This document shows positions 7,341 through 15,966 of a DNA stretch of 64,000 nucleotides, piece by piece. Numbering within the stretch: the stretch's first letter is position 1; every line of letters starts with the position of its first letter. Where the stretch lies: assembly GCF_039542225.1 (NCBI RefSeq), contig NZ_BAABHS010000022.1, positions 1 to 64,000 on the forward strand, in the 5' to 3' direction. The DNA comes from Yinghuangia aomiensis (GTDB taxonomy: Bacteria > Actinomycetota > Actinomycetes > Streptomycetales > Streptomycetaceae). A program made the position numbers and the translations under genes. The notes beneath the pieces were generated by a model. The model saw nothing but the letters and a program-made list of their open reading frames with translations. It had not been told where the DNA came from and did not search any database.

Positions 7341-8504
7341 TCAGCTCGACGGGAGCTCCGAGCCGACCGCCCACATCGCGAAGTACTGCGCGGCGGCGCC
7401 GTAGGCCTGCGCCAGCGCCACCCGTGCGCCGTCCACCTGGTGCTCCCCCGCGGCGCCGCGCACCTGCAGCGCGGCCTCCAGGAAGCGCAGCATGCCGGAC
7501 GCGCCGATCGGGTTCGACGACAGCACCCCGCCCGACGGGTTCACCGGGAACGAGCCGTCGAACGCGGTCTCGCCGCGGTCGACCATCTTCCAGCCCTCGC
7601 CGACCGGTGCGATGTCGTGGCCTTCCAGCCACATCGGCTCGTACCACGAGAACGGCACGTACAGCTCGGCCACGTCGATGTCGCGGCGCGGGTCGGTGAT
7701 GCCCGCCTGCTTGTACACGTCCCACGCGCACTGCACGCCGGCCTGCGGGCGGATCGGGTCGCGGCCGTTGAACGACGACGGCTCCGAACGCATCGACGTG
7801 CCCAGCACCCACGCCGGCGGACGCCCGTCCGCCGCCGCGGCCAGGCCGCCTTCCTTGTCGGTCACGATGATCGCGCCCGCACCGTCCGACGACGGGCAGG
7901 ACTCCAGGAAGTGCAGCGGGTCCCACATCATCGGCGACTCGCGGACCTTGTCGATCGAGATGTCCTTCAACTGCAGGTGCGCGTACGGGTTCCGCAGCGC
8001 GTTCTGCCGGTCCTTGACCGCGATCTGCCAGCCGATGTGCTCCGGCGCGCCGGACTTGCGGATGTACGCGCGGATCCACGGCGCGAACGCGCCGCCCGCG
8101 CCGATCGACCCGGACTTGCCGCCGCCGAGCCCGAACTGCGCGTTGCCCTCGGACTGCTTCTCCCACGCGACCGCCAGCACGCGCTTGTGCACGCGCGACG
8201 ACACCAGGTGGGATGCGACGATCGCCGTCGACCCGCCGACCGAGCCGGCGGTGTGCACCCGGAACACCGGCTTGCCCGCGCCGCCGAGCGCGTCCGCGAG
8301 GTACAGCTCCGGCTTCATGACGCCTTCGAAGATGTCCGGCGCCTTGCCGATCACGACCGCGTCGATGTCCGCCCACGTCATGTGCGCGTCGTCGAGGGCG
8401 CGCTGCGCCGCCTCGCGCACCAGGCCGGCGATCGACAGGTCGTCGCGGCGCTTCTTGTGCTTGGTCTGGCCGATGCCGACGACCGCAACTGGTTCGTGGC
8501 CCAT
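7341..8504 (-). CDS. Thiolase-fold lipid-transfer protein (Ltp3-like)
   Basis: This 387-residue thiolase-superfamily protein opens VAVVGIGQTKHKKRR and has the two thiolase halves (ends VNPSGGVLSSNPIGASG, then a 'YGAAAQYF' region). The position that holds the reactive Cys in true thiolases reads HTAGSVGGST, without Cys, so ordinary thiolysis is unlikely. Size, order and neighbours (OB-fold, shorter thiolase-fold protein) match mycobacterial Rv3521-Rv3522-Rv3523 of steroid metabolism, where this would be ltp3 (established for that locus, inferred here). An aldolase or acyl-transfer role with the OB-fold partner is plausible. The ATG at 8504 follows the upstream stop by one base with GGAAGG 11 bases upstream; a GTG at 8516 would add four residues. 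Confidence 0.8.
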   Translation of the reverse strand: MGHEPVAVVGIGQTKHKKRRDDLSIAGLVREAAQRALDDAHMTWADIDAVVIGKAPDIFEGVMKPELYLADALGGAGKPVFRVHTAGSVGGSTAIVASHLVSSRVHKRVLAVAWEKQSEGNAQFGLGGGKSGSIGAGGAFAPWIRAYIRKSGAPEHIGWQIAVKDRQNALRNPYAHLQLKDISIDKVRESPMMWDPLHFLESCPSSDGAGAIIVTDKEGGLAAAADGRPPAWVLGTSMRSEPSSFNGRDPIRPQAGVQCAWDVYKQAGITDPRRDIDVAELYVPFSWYEPMWLEGHDIAPVGEGWKMVDRGETAFDGSFPVNPSGGVLSSNPIGASGMLRFLEAALQVRGAAGEHQVDGARVALAQAYGAAAQYFAMWAVGSELPSS

Positions 8505-8505
8505 G

Positions 8506-9582
8506 TCAGTTGTCACCTTCCAGAATGCACACCAGGTTCTGCTGCAGGAGCGGGCCGGAAGTGGCGTGCGCCAGCGTGCGGTTGCGGCCGTGGGCCAGGA
8601 TCTGCTCGGCCGCCTCGGCGACCCGGACCAGGCCGGTCGCCATGAGCGGGTTGCCGGTCAGGGCGCCGCCCGACGGGTTGACGAGGACGTCGTCGCCCAG
8701 GCCGAGGGCGCGGCGCAGGACGACCTCCTGCGACGTGAACGGCGCCATCAGCTCGGCCACCTCGACGCCCGCGATGCCGCCCGCGCGCTCCGCGGCGGTC
8801 CGCGTCGACGCCGAGTCGGTGAGGTCGCGCAGGGCCGGGTTGTGCACCTCGCTGCGGTGGTCGATGCCCGCGATCCACGCGGGGCGCGCGACCAGGTCGA
8901 GGGCCCGGCGCCGGGTGGCGAGGACGACCACGGACGCGCCGTCGGAGATCGGCGGCAGATCGCTCTTGCGCAGCGGTGTGCGCACGTACGGCTCGGCGAG
9001 GATCTTGTCCACGTCGGTCTCCGCCGAACGCACCTGCTGCTTCGGGTTGTTCGCGGCGTCGCGGCGCGACCGGGCGGCGATCTCGGCGAGTTCGCGCTCG
9101 GTGGTCTTGCCGCTGTCGATCAGCTGCCGGGCCTGGAGCGCGGCGAGCGACACCGGGTCGGGGCCGAGCGGCGCGAGGTAGTACGGGTCCAGCTCCAGCG
9201 GGTAGATCTCCGCCGGGTCGCCGGTGGAGGACTTGCCCGAGCCGAGCGCGACGGCGATCTCGACGTCGCCGTGCTTCATGCGCACGAACGCCTCGTACAT
9301 CGCCCACGCGCCGTCCATCTCGACGTGCGACTCGTGGATCGGCGGCCAGGCGCCCATCGCGTCGAGGTTCGGCACGAAGGAGAAGGTGCCGCCGGAGATG
9401 TAGTCGCACGATCCCTGGCAGCTGAAGCCCACGTCGGACCGTTTGAGGCCGACCTTGCCGAGCGCCTCGTCGACGACCGCGATGAGCATCTCGGTCTCGG
9501 TGATGTGCTCGCGCCGCACGGCGGGCAGGTAGGCGGTGGACACCACCGCGATGTCGGTGTCGCTACGGGGGTCGTTGCTCAC
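8506..9582 (-). CDS. Thiolase-fold lipid-transfer protein (Ltp4-like)
   Basis: This 358-residue protein of the thiolase superfamily has an N-terminal region DIAVVSTAYLPAVRRE, a core with SCQGSCDYISGG, and a C-terminal half VLVNPSGGALTGNPLMATG typical of SCP2-thiolases. At the usual nucleophile position it reads ESHVEMDGAW, again with no Cys. With the following Ltp3-like protein and the preceding OB-fold protein it reproduces the Rv3521-Rv3523 gene order of mycobacterial cholesterol clusters. Such proteins pair with DUF35 partners to cleave or transfer acyl-CoA thioesters. The GTG at 9582 was chosen for GGAG nine bases upstream; GTG 9618 is an alternative. It is 38 bases behind the OB-fold gene and in one operon with it. 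Confidence 0.8.
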   Translation of the reverse strand: MSNDPRSDTDIAVVSTAYLPAVRREHITETEMLIAVVDEALGKVGLKRSDVGFSCQGSCDYISGGTFSFVPNLDAMGAWPPIHESHVEMDGAWAMYEAFVRMKHGDVEIAVALGSGKSSTGDPAEIYPLELDPYYLAPLGPDPVSLAALQARQLIDSGKTTERELAEIAARSRRDAANNPKQQVRSAETDVDKILAEPYVRTPLRKSDLPPISDGASVVVLATRRRALDLVARPAWIAGIDHRSEVHNPALRDLTDSASTRTAAERAGGIAGVEVAELMAPFTSQEVVLRRALGLGDDVLVNPSGGALTGNPLMATGLVRVAEAAEQILAHGRNRTLAHATSGPLLQQNLVCILEGDN

Positions 9583-9620
9583 GTTGCCTGTCTCCAAGCC
9601 TGGTTCCTGAGTGGCCACGG

Positions 9621-10604
9621 TCAGAACACCCGGTTCAAGTACTGCTCGGCGGGCTCGTCGGGTTCGCCGGTGTGCAGCCAGCCCTCGATGAAGCCCGCGA
9701 CGGTGCCCCAGCCCTTGCTGGTGATCTCCGCGGCGTCGCGCTCGGCCTCGGGGAACCACTGCGCCTTGACGCGCATGCCGACCCGGATCTCGCTCACCGG
9801 AATGCCGATGATCTGCTGCTGGGCGATGACCATTTCGTCGCCGTCGAGGACCACCGAGGCACGCGCGAACGGCTCGGTCTCCTTCTGCCCCGGGTACGGC
9901 GTCGGCGTGACGATCGTGTAGTTCGACACGACGCCGAAGTCGGGCAGGGCCTCTTCGTGCTCCTCGCCGAGGATGATGGCGTCGACCGAGCAGTAGCCGC
10001 GGCCGAGGAACACCCGGTTGCACTGCGGGCAGCGCTGGCCCTTGAGGACGCCCGCGCGCATGCTCGCCGCGTAGCGCTCCGCGGTCGGCGACAGCACGTC
10101 GGTGTAGGTGATCGTGGAGAAGAAGTCCATGGTCTGGACGTCCTGCGCCTCGCCCGCGGCGGGGCCCTCCGCGGTCTCGCCGGGGACGAACGCGACGATG
10201 TCGTCGATGCGGCCGACCGGCTCGTCCCGCCAGCGCGGCGCGACGCGCATGCCGGTGGACACCGCGTCCTCGCTGCCCGCGTCGAGCACGTGCAGCAGGT
10301 TGGTGTCCGCGCCGTCCAGCTTGATCAGCGCGTACGCGAACGGCCGGTCGAGCGGGTGGTGCTTGCCGGGCTCGGCGACCCAGGTCCAGGACACCACGGT
10401 GCCCGCCGGACCGACCTCGACGAACTCGCGGGCGAGTTCCTCACCGGTCTCCGGGTCGTACTCCATCGGCGGCACGATCACCCGGTCGCCGCTGCGGATG
10501 CCGACGATCCGCTGGGCGGTCAGCTCCGAGAAGAAGCGGCTGATGACCGGGCCCAGCGTCCGCTTGTACGGGAATTGGATGGTGCTGCTTGTCTGTGTCG
10601 ACAC
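9621..10604 (-). CDS. Tandem DUF35 OB-fold protein with zinc ribbon (Rv3521-like)
   Basis: This 327-residue protein looks like two DUF35-type OB folds in tandem. The first covers about residues 25-150 (VIVPPMEYDPETGEE...). The second begins with a rubredoxin-like zinc ribbon (CPQCNRVF, then YC, about residue 195-212) followed by an OB barrel (FGVVSNYTIVTPTPYPG). DUF35 proteins are obligate partners of thiolase-fold or MaoC-type enzymes in steroid side-chain degradation and bind acyl-CoA. The direct neighbours are two thiolase-fold genes and a FadD19-like ligase, which supports that role. The GTG start is preceded by GAGAGGA. Only two Cys pairs are visible for zinc binding. The substrate is inferred from context only. 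Confidence 0.85.
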   Translation of the reverse strand: MSTQTSSTIQFPYKRTLGPVISRFFSELTAQRIVGIRSGDRVIVPPMEYDPETGEELAREFVEVGPAGTVVSWTWVAEPGKHHPLDRPFAYALIKLDGADTNLLHVLDAGSEDAVSTGMRVAPRWRDEPVGRIDDIVAFVPGETAEGPAAGEAQDVQTMDFFSTITYTDVLSPTAERYAASMRAGVLKGQRCPQCNRVFLGRGYCSVDAIILGEEHEEALPDFGVVSNYTIVTPTPYPGQKETEPFARASVVLDGDEMVIAQQQIIGIPVSEIRVGMRVKAQWFPEAERDAAEITSKGWGTVAGFIEGWLHTGEPDEPAEQYLNRVF

Positions 10605-10664
10605 GCGGTCGTCCTCTCGGCACTGCGCTTGGCGGGGTGCTGATGGCGGGTCAGGAGGCTCGGG

Positions 10665-12293
10665 TCAAGAGGCTTGGGCCGCCACGCGGGAGGCCCAGGC
10701 GTAGTCGGCCTTGCCGACGTTGGTGCGGCCGATCTCTTCGGCGAGGACGACCGCGCGCGGGACCTTGTAGCCGGCCAGCAGGGTGCGGCAGTGCTCGGCG
10801 ATCTCGTCGTACGTCGGCGCCGCTCCGGCGCGCGGTGCGACGACCGCGACGACGCGCGACCCCCACCGCTCGTCGGGTACGCCGACCACGATGCAGTCGA
10901 AGACGTCGGGGTGCGCCTTCAGCGCCGCCTCGACCTCCTCGGGGTAGATCTTCTCGCCGCCCGAGTTGATGCAGACCGAGCCGCGGCCGAGCATGACGAT
11001 CGTGCCGTCCGCCTCGATCAGGCCGAAGTCGCCCGGCACGACGTACCGGACGCCGTCGACGACCGGGAAGGTCGCGGCGGTCTTCACCTCGTCCTTCCAG
11101 TAGCCGAGCGGGATGTTCCCGGAGCGGGCGATCTTGCCGACCTGGCCGGAGCCGGGCACGACGGGCTTCATGGTCGTCTCGTCGAGGACGGTGACCTGCG
11201 GGCCCATCGCGAAGCGCGGGGCGTTGCCGGCCGCGCCGTCCTTGTCGCCGGCGTCCTTGGTGTCCTTCTGGACGCCGCTGCCGCCGGCTCCGAGTTCCGA
11301 GCTGCCGTAGCTGTCGTTGATCATCAGGTGCGGCACGACGGACTTGAGTTCGTCCTTCACCGCCTCGGAGAGGATCGCGCCGCCGGAGCCGACGACGTAC
11401 AGCTTCGACAGGTCGTAGCCGCCGCCCTTGGCGGCGTCCGCCAGCGGGCGGCCCATCGCGTCGCCGACGATCTGGATCGAGGAGACCTGCTCCTTCTCGG
11501 CGATCGCCAGCAGGTCGTCGGCGTCGAACTTGCGCGACGTGTAGAGCACGATGCGGTTGCCCGCGAGGAGGCCGCCGATCGCGAACCACTGCGCGGCGCC
11601 GTGCATGAGCGGCGCGCTGGGCATGAAGGTCAGCCGGAAGTCGCGCTCGGCGTTGCGGGTGATCTCCTCGGGCGCCGCGATCGGGGTGCCCGGCCAGCCG
11701 CCGCCGCCCATCGCGCCGAAGAAGACGTCCTCGTGCCGCCACATGGTGCCCTTGGGCATGCCGGTGGTGCCGCCGGTGTAGACGACGTAGCGGTCGTCGG
11801 CACTGCGCGGGCCGAACTCGCGGGCGGGGGACGCGGCGGCGAGGGCTTCCTCGTAGTCGACCGCGCCGGGGACGTCGGCGACCTCGGGCTGGTCGTCGGC
11901 GATGGAGACGTACGTGGTCAGCGCGGGGAATTCGGCGGCGAGAGCGCTCAGCCGGTCCGCGTAACCGCGTTCGTACACCATCGCGACCACGTCGGCGTCG
12001 CCGAGCAGATACCGCAGCTCGGCCTCGACGTAGCGGTAGTTGATGTTCACCGGGACCGCGCGCAGCTTCCACGCGGCGAGGAGCGCCTCGACGAATTCCA
12101 CGCGGTTGAAGCTGTAGAGCCCGATGTGGTCACCGGGGCCCACGCCGCGGGCGGCGAGGTGGTTGGCGAGCCGGTTGGCCCGTTCGTCGAGCTGTCGGTA
12201 CGTGCGGCGCCGGTCGCCTGCGACCAGCACCTCCGTGTCGCCGCCCGCGTCGGCGAGCAGCTCCCAGAGGTCCGCGAGATTGAAGTCGGCCAC
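10665..12293 (-). CDS. Acyl-CoA synthetase, FadD19/FadD17-like (steroid side-chain acid type)
   Basis: This 542-residue ANL-superfamily ligase activates a carboxylic acid as acyl-AMP and then acyl-CoA. It shows VVYTGGTTGMPKGTMWRHED (P-loop with the FadD19-type WRHED), YGSSELG near the middle, and GRGSVCINSGGEKIYPEEVE with a late KADYAW in place of the usual Lys loop. These closely resemble mycobacterial FadD19, which activates C27 steroid acids, so a bulky cyclic or branched acid is the likely substrate (inference). The GTG at 12293 is preferred because family proteins begin 'xxFNLADL'; a longer frame from ATG 12329 would start inside the TTGAC operator. It is first in the operon with the OB-fold and two Ltp-like genes. 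Confidence 0.87.
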   Translation of the reverse strand: MADFNLADLWELLADAGGDTEVLVAGDRRRTYRQLDERANRLANHLAARGVGPGDHIGLYSFNRVEFVEALLAAWKLRAVPVNINYRYVEAELRYLLGDADVVAMVYERGYADRLSALAAEFPALTTYVSIADDQPEVADVPGAVDYEEALAAASPAREFGPRSADDRYVVYTGGTTGMPKGTMWRHEDVFFGAMGGGGWPGTPIAAPEEITRNAERDFRLTFMPSAPLMHGAAQWFAIGGLLAGNRIVLYTSRKFDADDLLAIAEKEQVSSIQIVGDAMGRPLADAAKGGGYDLSKLYVVGSGGAILSEAVKDELKSVVPHLMINDSYGSSELGAGGSGVQKDTKDAGDKDGAAGNAPRFAMGPQVTVLDETTMKPVVPGSGQVGKIARSGNIPLGYWKDEVKTAATFPVVDGVRYVVPGDFGLIEADGTIVMLGRGSVCINSGGEKIYPEEVEAALKAHPDVFDCIVVGVPDERWGSRVVAVVAPRAGAAPTYDEIAEHCRTLLAGYKVPRAVVLAEEIGRTNVGKADYAWASRVAAQAS

Positions 12294-12316
12294 GGCCGCA
12301 CGATAGGTAAGGTTCC

Positions 12317-12329
12317 TTGACCACGTCAA
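12317..12329. promoter_or_regulatory. Operator TTGAC-CAC-GTCAA before the FadD19-like operon
   Basis: This 13-bp palindrome with perfect 5-bp arms lies 24 bases upstream of the GTG start at 12293. It matches TTGACCAAATCAA at 7155 in 11 of 13 positions. Its placement suits a repressor, perhaps of the TetR type, lost when an acyl-CoA accumulates (inference). Confidence 0.55.
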
Positions 12330-12374
12330 TGGTTATGGAAAACGCGTAGTCGTGAAGAACCCCACGCGGCCGAG

Positions 12375-12398
12375 CCGGTCCGGAGCGCTCCGGACCGG
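12375..12398 (-). terminator. 24-bp perfect palindrome, probable terminator of the PIG-L gene
   Basis: CCGGTCCGGAGC followed by its exact reverse complement makes a 12-bp-arm palindrome 20 bases downstream of the PIG-L stop at 12418. As RNA it would fold into a hairpin with a small loop. It lies between two leftward genes, so termination fits better than an operator, though it is also about 80 bases upstream of the FadD19-like start. Confidence 0.5.
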
Positions 12399-12417
12399 GT
12401 CGCGGCTGCGGCGGCGG

Positions 12418-13176
12418 CTACTCGAAGGTCAGCGGGACGACCTCGAAGGAGGCCGCGAAGCGGGTGCCCAGCCGGGTCCCCGCGGTGCGTGCGAAGCCCT
12501 CGAGCCACTCGGCGGCGTCGGCCATGTTCCCGGCGCTGCCGCCCAGGCCGGCCAGGTAGGCGGCGTGCGCTTCGAGCGACGCGACGCCCTTGGCGAAGGT
12601 CTCGGTGGTGTCGACGGCGTGCGCCGCGTCGGGCGATCCGGCGGCCCAGATCTGCTTGACGCCGTTCCACGGCTCCAGGCCCTCGTCCTCGGCCAGCTCG
12701 CGGAAGATCCACCGGTTGCCGGCGTCCCGGACGCCGTCGAGCACGGCGCGGCCGGTGGCGATGTGGTCGGCCTGGTTCGGCATGACGCCGCCGTAGGTCT
12801 CCCGCCAGTTGCCGGTGATCACGATGTCCGGGCGGTGCCGGCGCACCACGCGGGCGACCTCGCGGCGCAGCGGGAGACCGTACTCCAGGACGCCGTCCGG
12901 GAGGCCGAGGAACTCCACGGTGTCCACGCCGACCACCGCGGCCGAGGCGACCTGCTCGGCCTCGCGGACCGGGCGGGCCTCGTCCGGGTGCATGCCGTCG
13001 ATGCCGGCTTCGCCGCTGGTGACCATGACGTAGACGACGGTCTTGCCCTGCCCGGTCCAGCGGGCGACGGCCGCGGCCGCGCCGTACTCCATGTCGTCGG
13101 GGTGGGCGACGATCGCCACCGCGGTCGACCAGTCCTCGCGGAGCGGTTCGAACGGCGGGGGTGCCTGGTCAGTCAT
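12418..13176 (-). CDS. PIG-L family zinc deacetylase
   Basis: This 252-residue LmbE/PIG-L fold protein has the zinc and catalytic motif AHPDDMEYG at about residues 23-31 and a later His in NQADHIATG (about residue 140), the usual third ligand region. Family members remove N-acetyl groups from GlcNAc-type sugars, as in mycothiol (MshB) or teicoplanin biosynthesis. The length is somewhat short for MshB (about 290-300), and MshB-specific features were not recognised, so a general PIG-L enzyme is called. The ATG at 13176 opens MTDQAPPPFEP. It lies 50 bases behind the response regulator gene and may be the last gene of that leftward operon. The substrate is unknown. Confidence 0.82.
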   Translation of the reverse strand: MTDQAPPPFEPLREDWSTAVAIVAHPDDMEYGAAAAVARWTGQGKTVVYVMVTSGEAGIDGMHPDEARPVREAEQVASAAVVGVDTVEFLGLPDGVLEYGLPLRREVARVVRRHRPDIVITGNWRETYGGVMPNQADHIATGRAVLDGVRDAGNRWIFRELAEDEGLEPWNGVKQIWAAGSPDAAHAVDTTETFAKGVASLEAHAAYLAGLGGSAGNMADAAEWLEGFARTAGTRLGTRFAASFEVVPLTFE

Positions 13177-13226
13177 GGTTCTGCCCTTCGTACGGGTCGG
13201 GAGCGGCGGCCCCGCGGCCCCGCCGG

Positions 13227-13871
13227 TCACTGTCCCGGACGCGGCAGCAGGCCCTGTTCCATGGCCGCGGTGACGGCGGCGGTGCGGTCGTCGACGCCGA
13301 GCTTGGCGAACGCGCGGAGCAGGTGCGTCTTGACGGTCGCCTCGCCGATGTACAGCTCGCGGCCGATCTCGGCATTGGTCATGCCCCGGGCGACCAGTCC
13401 GAGAACCTGGGTCTCGCGCGGGCTGAGCGCGTCGCGGGCCGGGGCGCGCATGCGGGTCACCAGCTTGGCGGCGACCGGCGGGGCGAGCACGGTCTCGCCG
13501 CGGGCGGCGGCGCGGACCGCGGCGGCGAGTTCGGCGCGCGGGGTGTCCTTGAGCAGGTAGCCGGCGGCGCCCGCCTCGACGGCGCGGACGATGTCGGTGT
13601 CGGTGTCGTAGGTGGTGAGGATCAGCACCTGGATGCCGGGCAGCTCGCGGGTGATCCGGCCGGTCGCGGCGACGCCGTCGGTGCCGGGCATGCGCAGGTC
13701 CATGAGGACCACGTCGGGGCGCAGTTCGGCGGCCAGCGCGACGGCCTGCGCGCCGTCGTCGGCGGCCCCGACGACCTCCAGGTCGGGTTCCCCGGCGAGC
13801 ATGCCCGCGAGGCCTTCGCGGACCACCGGGTGGTCGTCGGCGAGCAGCAGCCGGATGGGGGTGCCGGCCAT
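13227..13871 (-). CDS. NarL/LuxR-type response regulator
   Basis: This 214-residue two-domain regulator has a receiver at about residues 5-120, with the acidic pair ADD near the N-terminus, phospho-acceptor Asp in VVLMDLRMPG (about residue 55), Thr in LILTTYD and Lys in LLKD. The LuxR helix-turn-helix spans about 145-205 (LSPRETQVLGLVARGMTNAE, then IGEATVKTHLLRAFAKLGV). It starts two bases after the stop of the sensor kinase gene, so the pair are partners. The 20-bp palindrome at 16880, upstream of the ABC genes, is a good candidate for its binding site (inference). It probably controls the linked ABC exporter in response to an envelope or drug signal. Confidence 0.92.
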   Translation of the reverse strand: MAGTPIRLLLADDHPVVREGLAGMLAGEPDLEVVGAADDGAQAVALAAELRPDVVLMDLRMPGTDGVAATGRITRELPGIQVLILTTYDTDTDIVRAVEAGAAGYLLKDTPRAELAAAVRAAARGETVLAPPVAAKLVTRMRAPARDALSPRETQVLGLVARGMTNAEIGRELYIGEATVKTHLLRAFAKLGVDDRTAAVTAAMEQGLLPRPGQ

Positions 13872-13873
13872 GG

Positions 13874-15085
13874 TCAGGGAACCTCCGCGCATACCGTCGT
13901 GCCCGCGCCGGGGGCGCCGGCGATGTCCAGGGTGCCGCGTGCCTGTTCGATCCGGGCCCGCATCCCCCGCAGACCGTATCCGGAGGTGCCGGGTGCCGCG
14001 GCGGCGTGGTCGCCGTCGCGCGGGACGGCGAATCCGCGGCCGTTGTCGGCGACGGTGAGGCGGACGCCGATCGGGCGGTAGGCGAGCTCCGCGTGCACCT
14101 CGGTGGCGGCGGCGTGCTTGCGGATGTTCGCCAGGCACTCCTGGAGGGTGCGGACCAGCACCACCTGGGTCGCGGCGGGCAGGTCGCGCGGCGTGCCGGC
14201 GACCCGGAAGTCCGCGGCGATGTCGAGTTCCTCGGCGAGCCCGGCGACCGCGCGGCCCAGGGCGTCGGCGAGCGAGCCGCCGGCCAGCTCGACCGGGTCC
14301 TGGGCGGCGACCAGCGCGCGTGCCTCGGCGAGGTTCTCGCGGGCCGTGCGGGCGGCGAGGTCGAGGCGCCGCCGGGTGCCTTCCGGGTCGGTGTCGAGGG
14401 ACGCGTCGGCGGCCTGGACGAGCATCAGCAGGCTGGTGAAGCCCTGCGCGAGGGTGTCGTGGATCTCCCGGGCCATCCGCTGGCGCTCGGCGAGCACGCC
14501 GGCCTCGTGGTTGGCCTCGGCGAGCTCCGCGCGGGTGCGTTCCAGCTCGCCGATGAGCTTGCCGCGGCGTTCCGATTCGCGGATCAGCACCGCGGTGACG
14601 AACCCCATGCCGAGGCTGGTCAGCACGGCGGCGGTGACCGTCACGAACGCGTCCAGGACGGAGCCGCCGCTCGCGCCGTCGTGCGCGACCGACCCGGCGA
14701 ACGCGGCGGCCGCGGTGGCCGCGACTCCGGCGAGCTTGGTGCGGAAGCGGTCGAGGACCGCGAAGAAGTGCGGGAAGGCCACGTACAAGATCACCAGGCC
14801 GCCGGGCGCGAGCAGCGCGAGGGTGGTGACCGTGGCGAACGTCAGGGCGAGGAAGACGTAGGCGCGGTAGCCCTCGGGCTTCTGCATCGCGGGGGCCATG
14901 AGGTACACGTAGCCGACCGCGTACGCGCCCATCACCAGGTAGGCGGCGGCGGGCGCGTGCCGGTCCACCATGATCAGCGTCGAGACGGTGACCACCATCG
15001 CGAACGAGAAGTGCCACACCGTGAGCACTTGCCGCCGCCACACCCCGGGGTCTACGGGGATGGACGTCTCCCAGGGAGTGGTCAC
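13874..15085 (-). CDS. Sensor histidine kinase, NarL/DesK type (HisKA_3)
   Basis: This 403-residue membrane kinase has about five or six hydrophobic segments (residues about 20-170), then a coiled linker and the HisKA_3 box ERQRMAREIHDTLAQGF with the phospho-acceptor His near residue 206. A HATPase domain follows with VADNGRGF (G1/N region) and the short GLRGMRARIEQ tail. No large extracellular sensor domain is seen, so it probably senses through its membrane part. The GTG start overlaps the stop of the ABC permease by four bases (GTGA). The layout ABC ATPase-permease-kinase-regulator is typical of intramembrane-sensing systems that control their own exporter. Confidence 0.92.
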   Translation of the reverse strand: MTTPWETSIPVDPGVWRRQVLTVWHFSFAMVVTVSTLIMVDRHAPAAAYLVMGAYAVGYVYLMAPAMQKPEGYRAYVFLALTFATVTTLALLAPGGLVILYVAFPHFFAVLDRFRTKLAGVAATAAAAFAGSVAHDGASGGSVLDAFVTVTAAVLTSLGMGFVTAVLIRESERRGKLIGELERTRAELAEANHEAGVLAERQRMAREIHDTLAQGFTSLLMLVQAADASLDTDPEGTRRRLDLAARTARENLAEARALVAAQDPVELAGGSLADALGRAVAGLAEELDIAADFRVAGTPRDLPAATQVVLVRTLQECLANIRKHAAATEVHAELAYRPIGVRLTVADNGRGFAVPRDGDHAAAAPGTSGYGLRGMRARIEQARGTLDIAGAPGAGTTVCAEVP

Positions 15086-15966
15086 CCTTCGTCACGGCCC
15101 TTCCATCGGAACCACTTCGTGCACACCACGAACCCGATGATCACCCATGCGGTCAAGACCAGGGCGATACGGCCGTGCTCCCAGGTCCCGGCGGGCTCCA
15201 TCGTGGCGTACGCGTCGGGCAGGAACACCGACCGCATCCCCTGGCACATCCACTTGAGCGGGAACAGCGCGGACACCGTCTGCATGCCCTTGGGCAGCTC
15301 GGCGAAGACCACGAAGACGCCGGAGATGAACTGCAGCACCATGATCGGCAGCAGCACGATCGGGCCGCCGTTCTCGCCCCGGATCAGATTGCTCGCGCCG
15401 ATGCCGAGCAGCGTGCACGCGGTCGCGCCGAGCAGGTAGACCCACACGAAGGTGACCCAGTGCCCCGGCGCGGTCGGCAGGTCGAGCCCGAAGAACGCGG
15501 CGCCCAGACCGAGCAGCACCGCGGCCTGCCCAAGACTGCTCACCACGACCAGCGCGATCTTGCCGAGGAAGTACGACGCGGGCGGCATCGGCGTGGCCCG
15601 CAGCCGCTTGAGGGTGCCGTTCTGACGCTCGCCGCCGATCTGCAGCGCCAGGCCCTGGAAGCAGGTGGACAGGATGCCGGTCGCCAGCATGCCGGTCACG
15701 TAGATCTGCTGGGTCGTGACCCCGACGTCCTTGTACGTCTCCCGGAAGATCGAAGCGAGGAGCAGGAACATCACGATCGGCATCGAGAACGTGAAGAAGA
15801 CCTGCCGCCGGTCGCGGAAGAACTGGCGCAGTTCCAGGGCAGCCCGGGCCCGGCCGATGCGCAGCACCGACGGGGCGGCGTAGGCCGCCGTGCGCTGCCG
15901 CGGACGCGGAGTGCGGGGCTTCGAGTCCGCGGCGGGCGCGGGGGCGGTGGCCGGGGTCGCGGTCAT
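15082..15966 (-). CDS. ABC-2 type transporter permease
   Basis: This 294-residue membrane subunit of an ABC exporter has an Ala/Pro-rich N-terminus of about 30 residues, then six hydrophobic segments beginning at about residue 55. The family motif GGERQNGTLKRLRATPMP (about residue 108-125) lies in the loop typical of ABC-2 permeases for drugs or antibiotics. The ATG overlaps the stop of the ATPase gene (ATGA) and its end overlaps the kinase start, so the four genes are translationally coupled. With the ATPase it would form a dimeric exporter; the substrate cannot be told. Confidence 0.9.
   Translation of the reverse strand: MTATPATAPAPAADSKPRTPRPRQRTAAYAAPSVLRIGRARAALELRQFFRDRRQVFFTFSMPIVMFLLLASIFRETYKDVGVTTQQIYVTGMLATGILSTCFQGLALQIGGERQNGTLKRLRATPMPPASYFLGKIALVVVSSLGQAAVLLGLGAAFFGLDLPTAPGHWVTFVWVYLLGATACTLLGIGASNLIRGENGGPIVLLPIMVLQFISGVFVVFAELPKGMQTVSALFPLKWMCQGMRSVFLPDAYATMEPAGTWEHGRIALVLTAWVIIGFVVCTKWFRWKGRDEG

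Noticed and set aside
12375..12398. 24-bp palindrome as operator of the FadD19-like operon
   Set aside because: It is closer to the PIG-L stop than to the ligase start, is GC-only at its ends and sits where a terminator is expected. The TTGAC palindrome at 12317 is a better operator.
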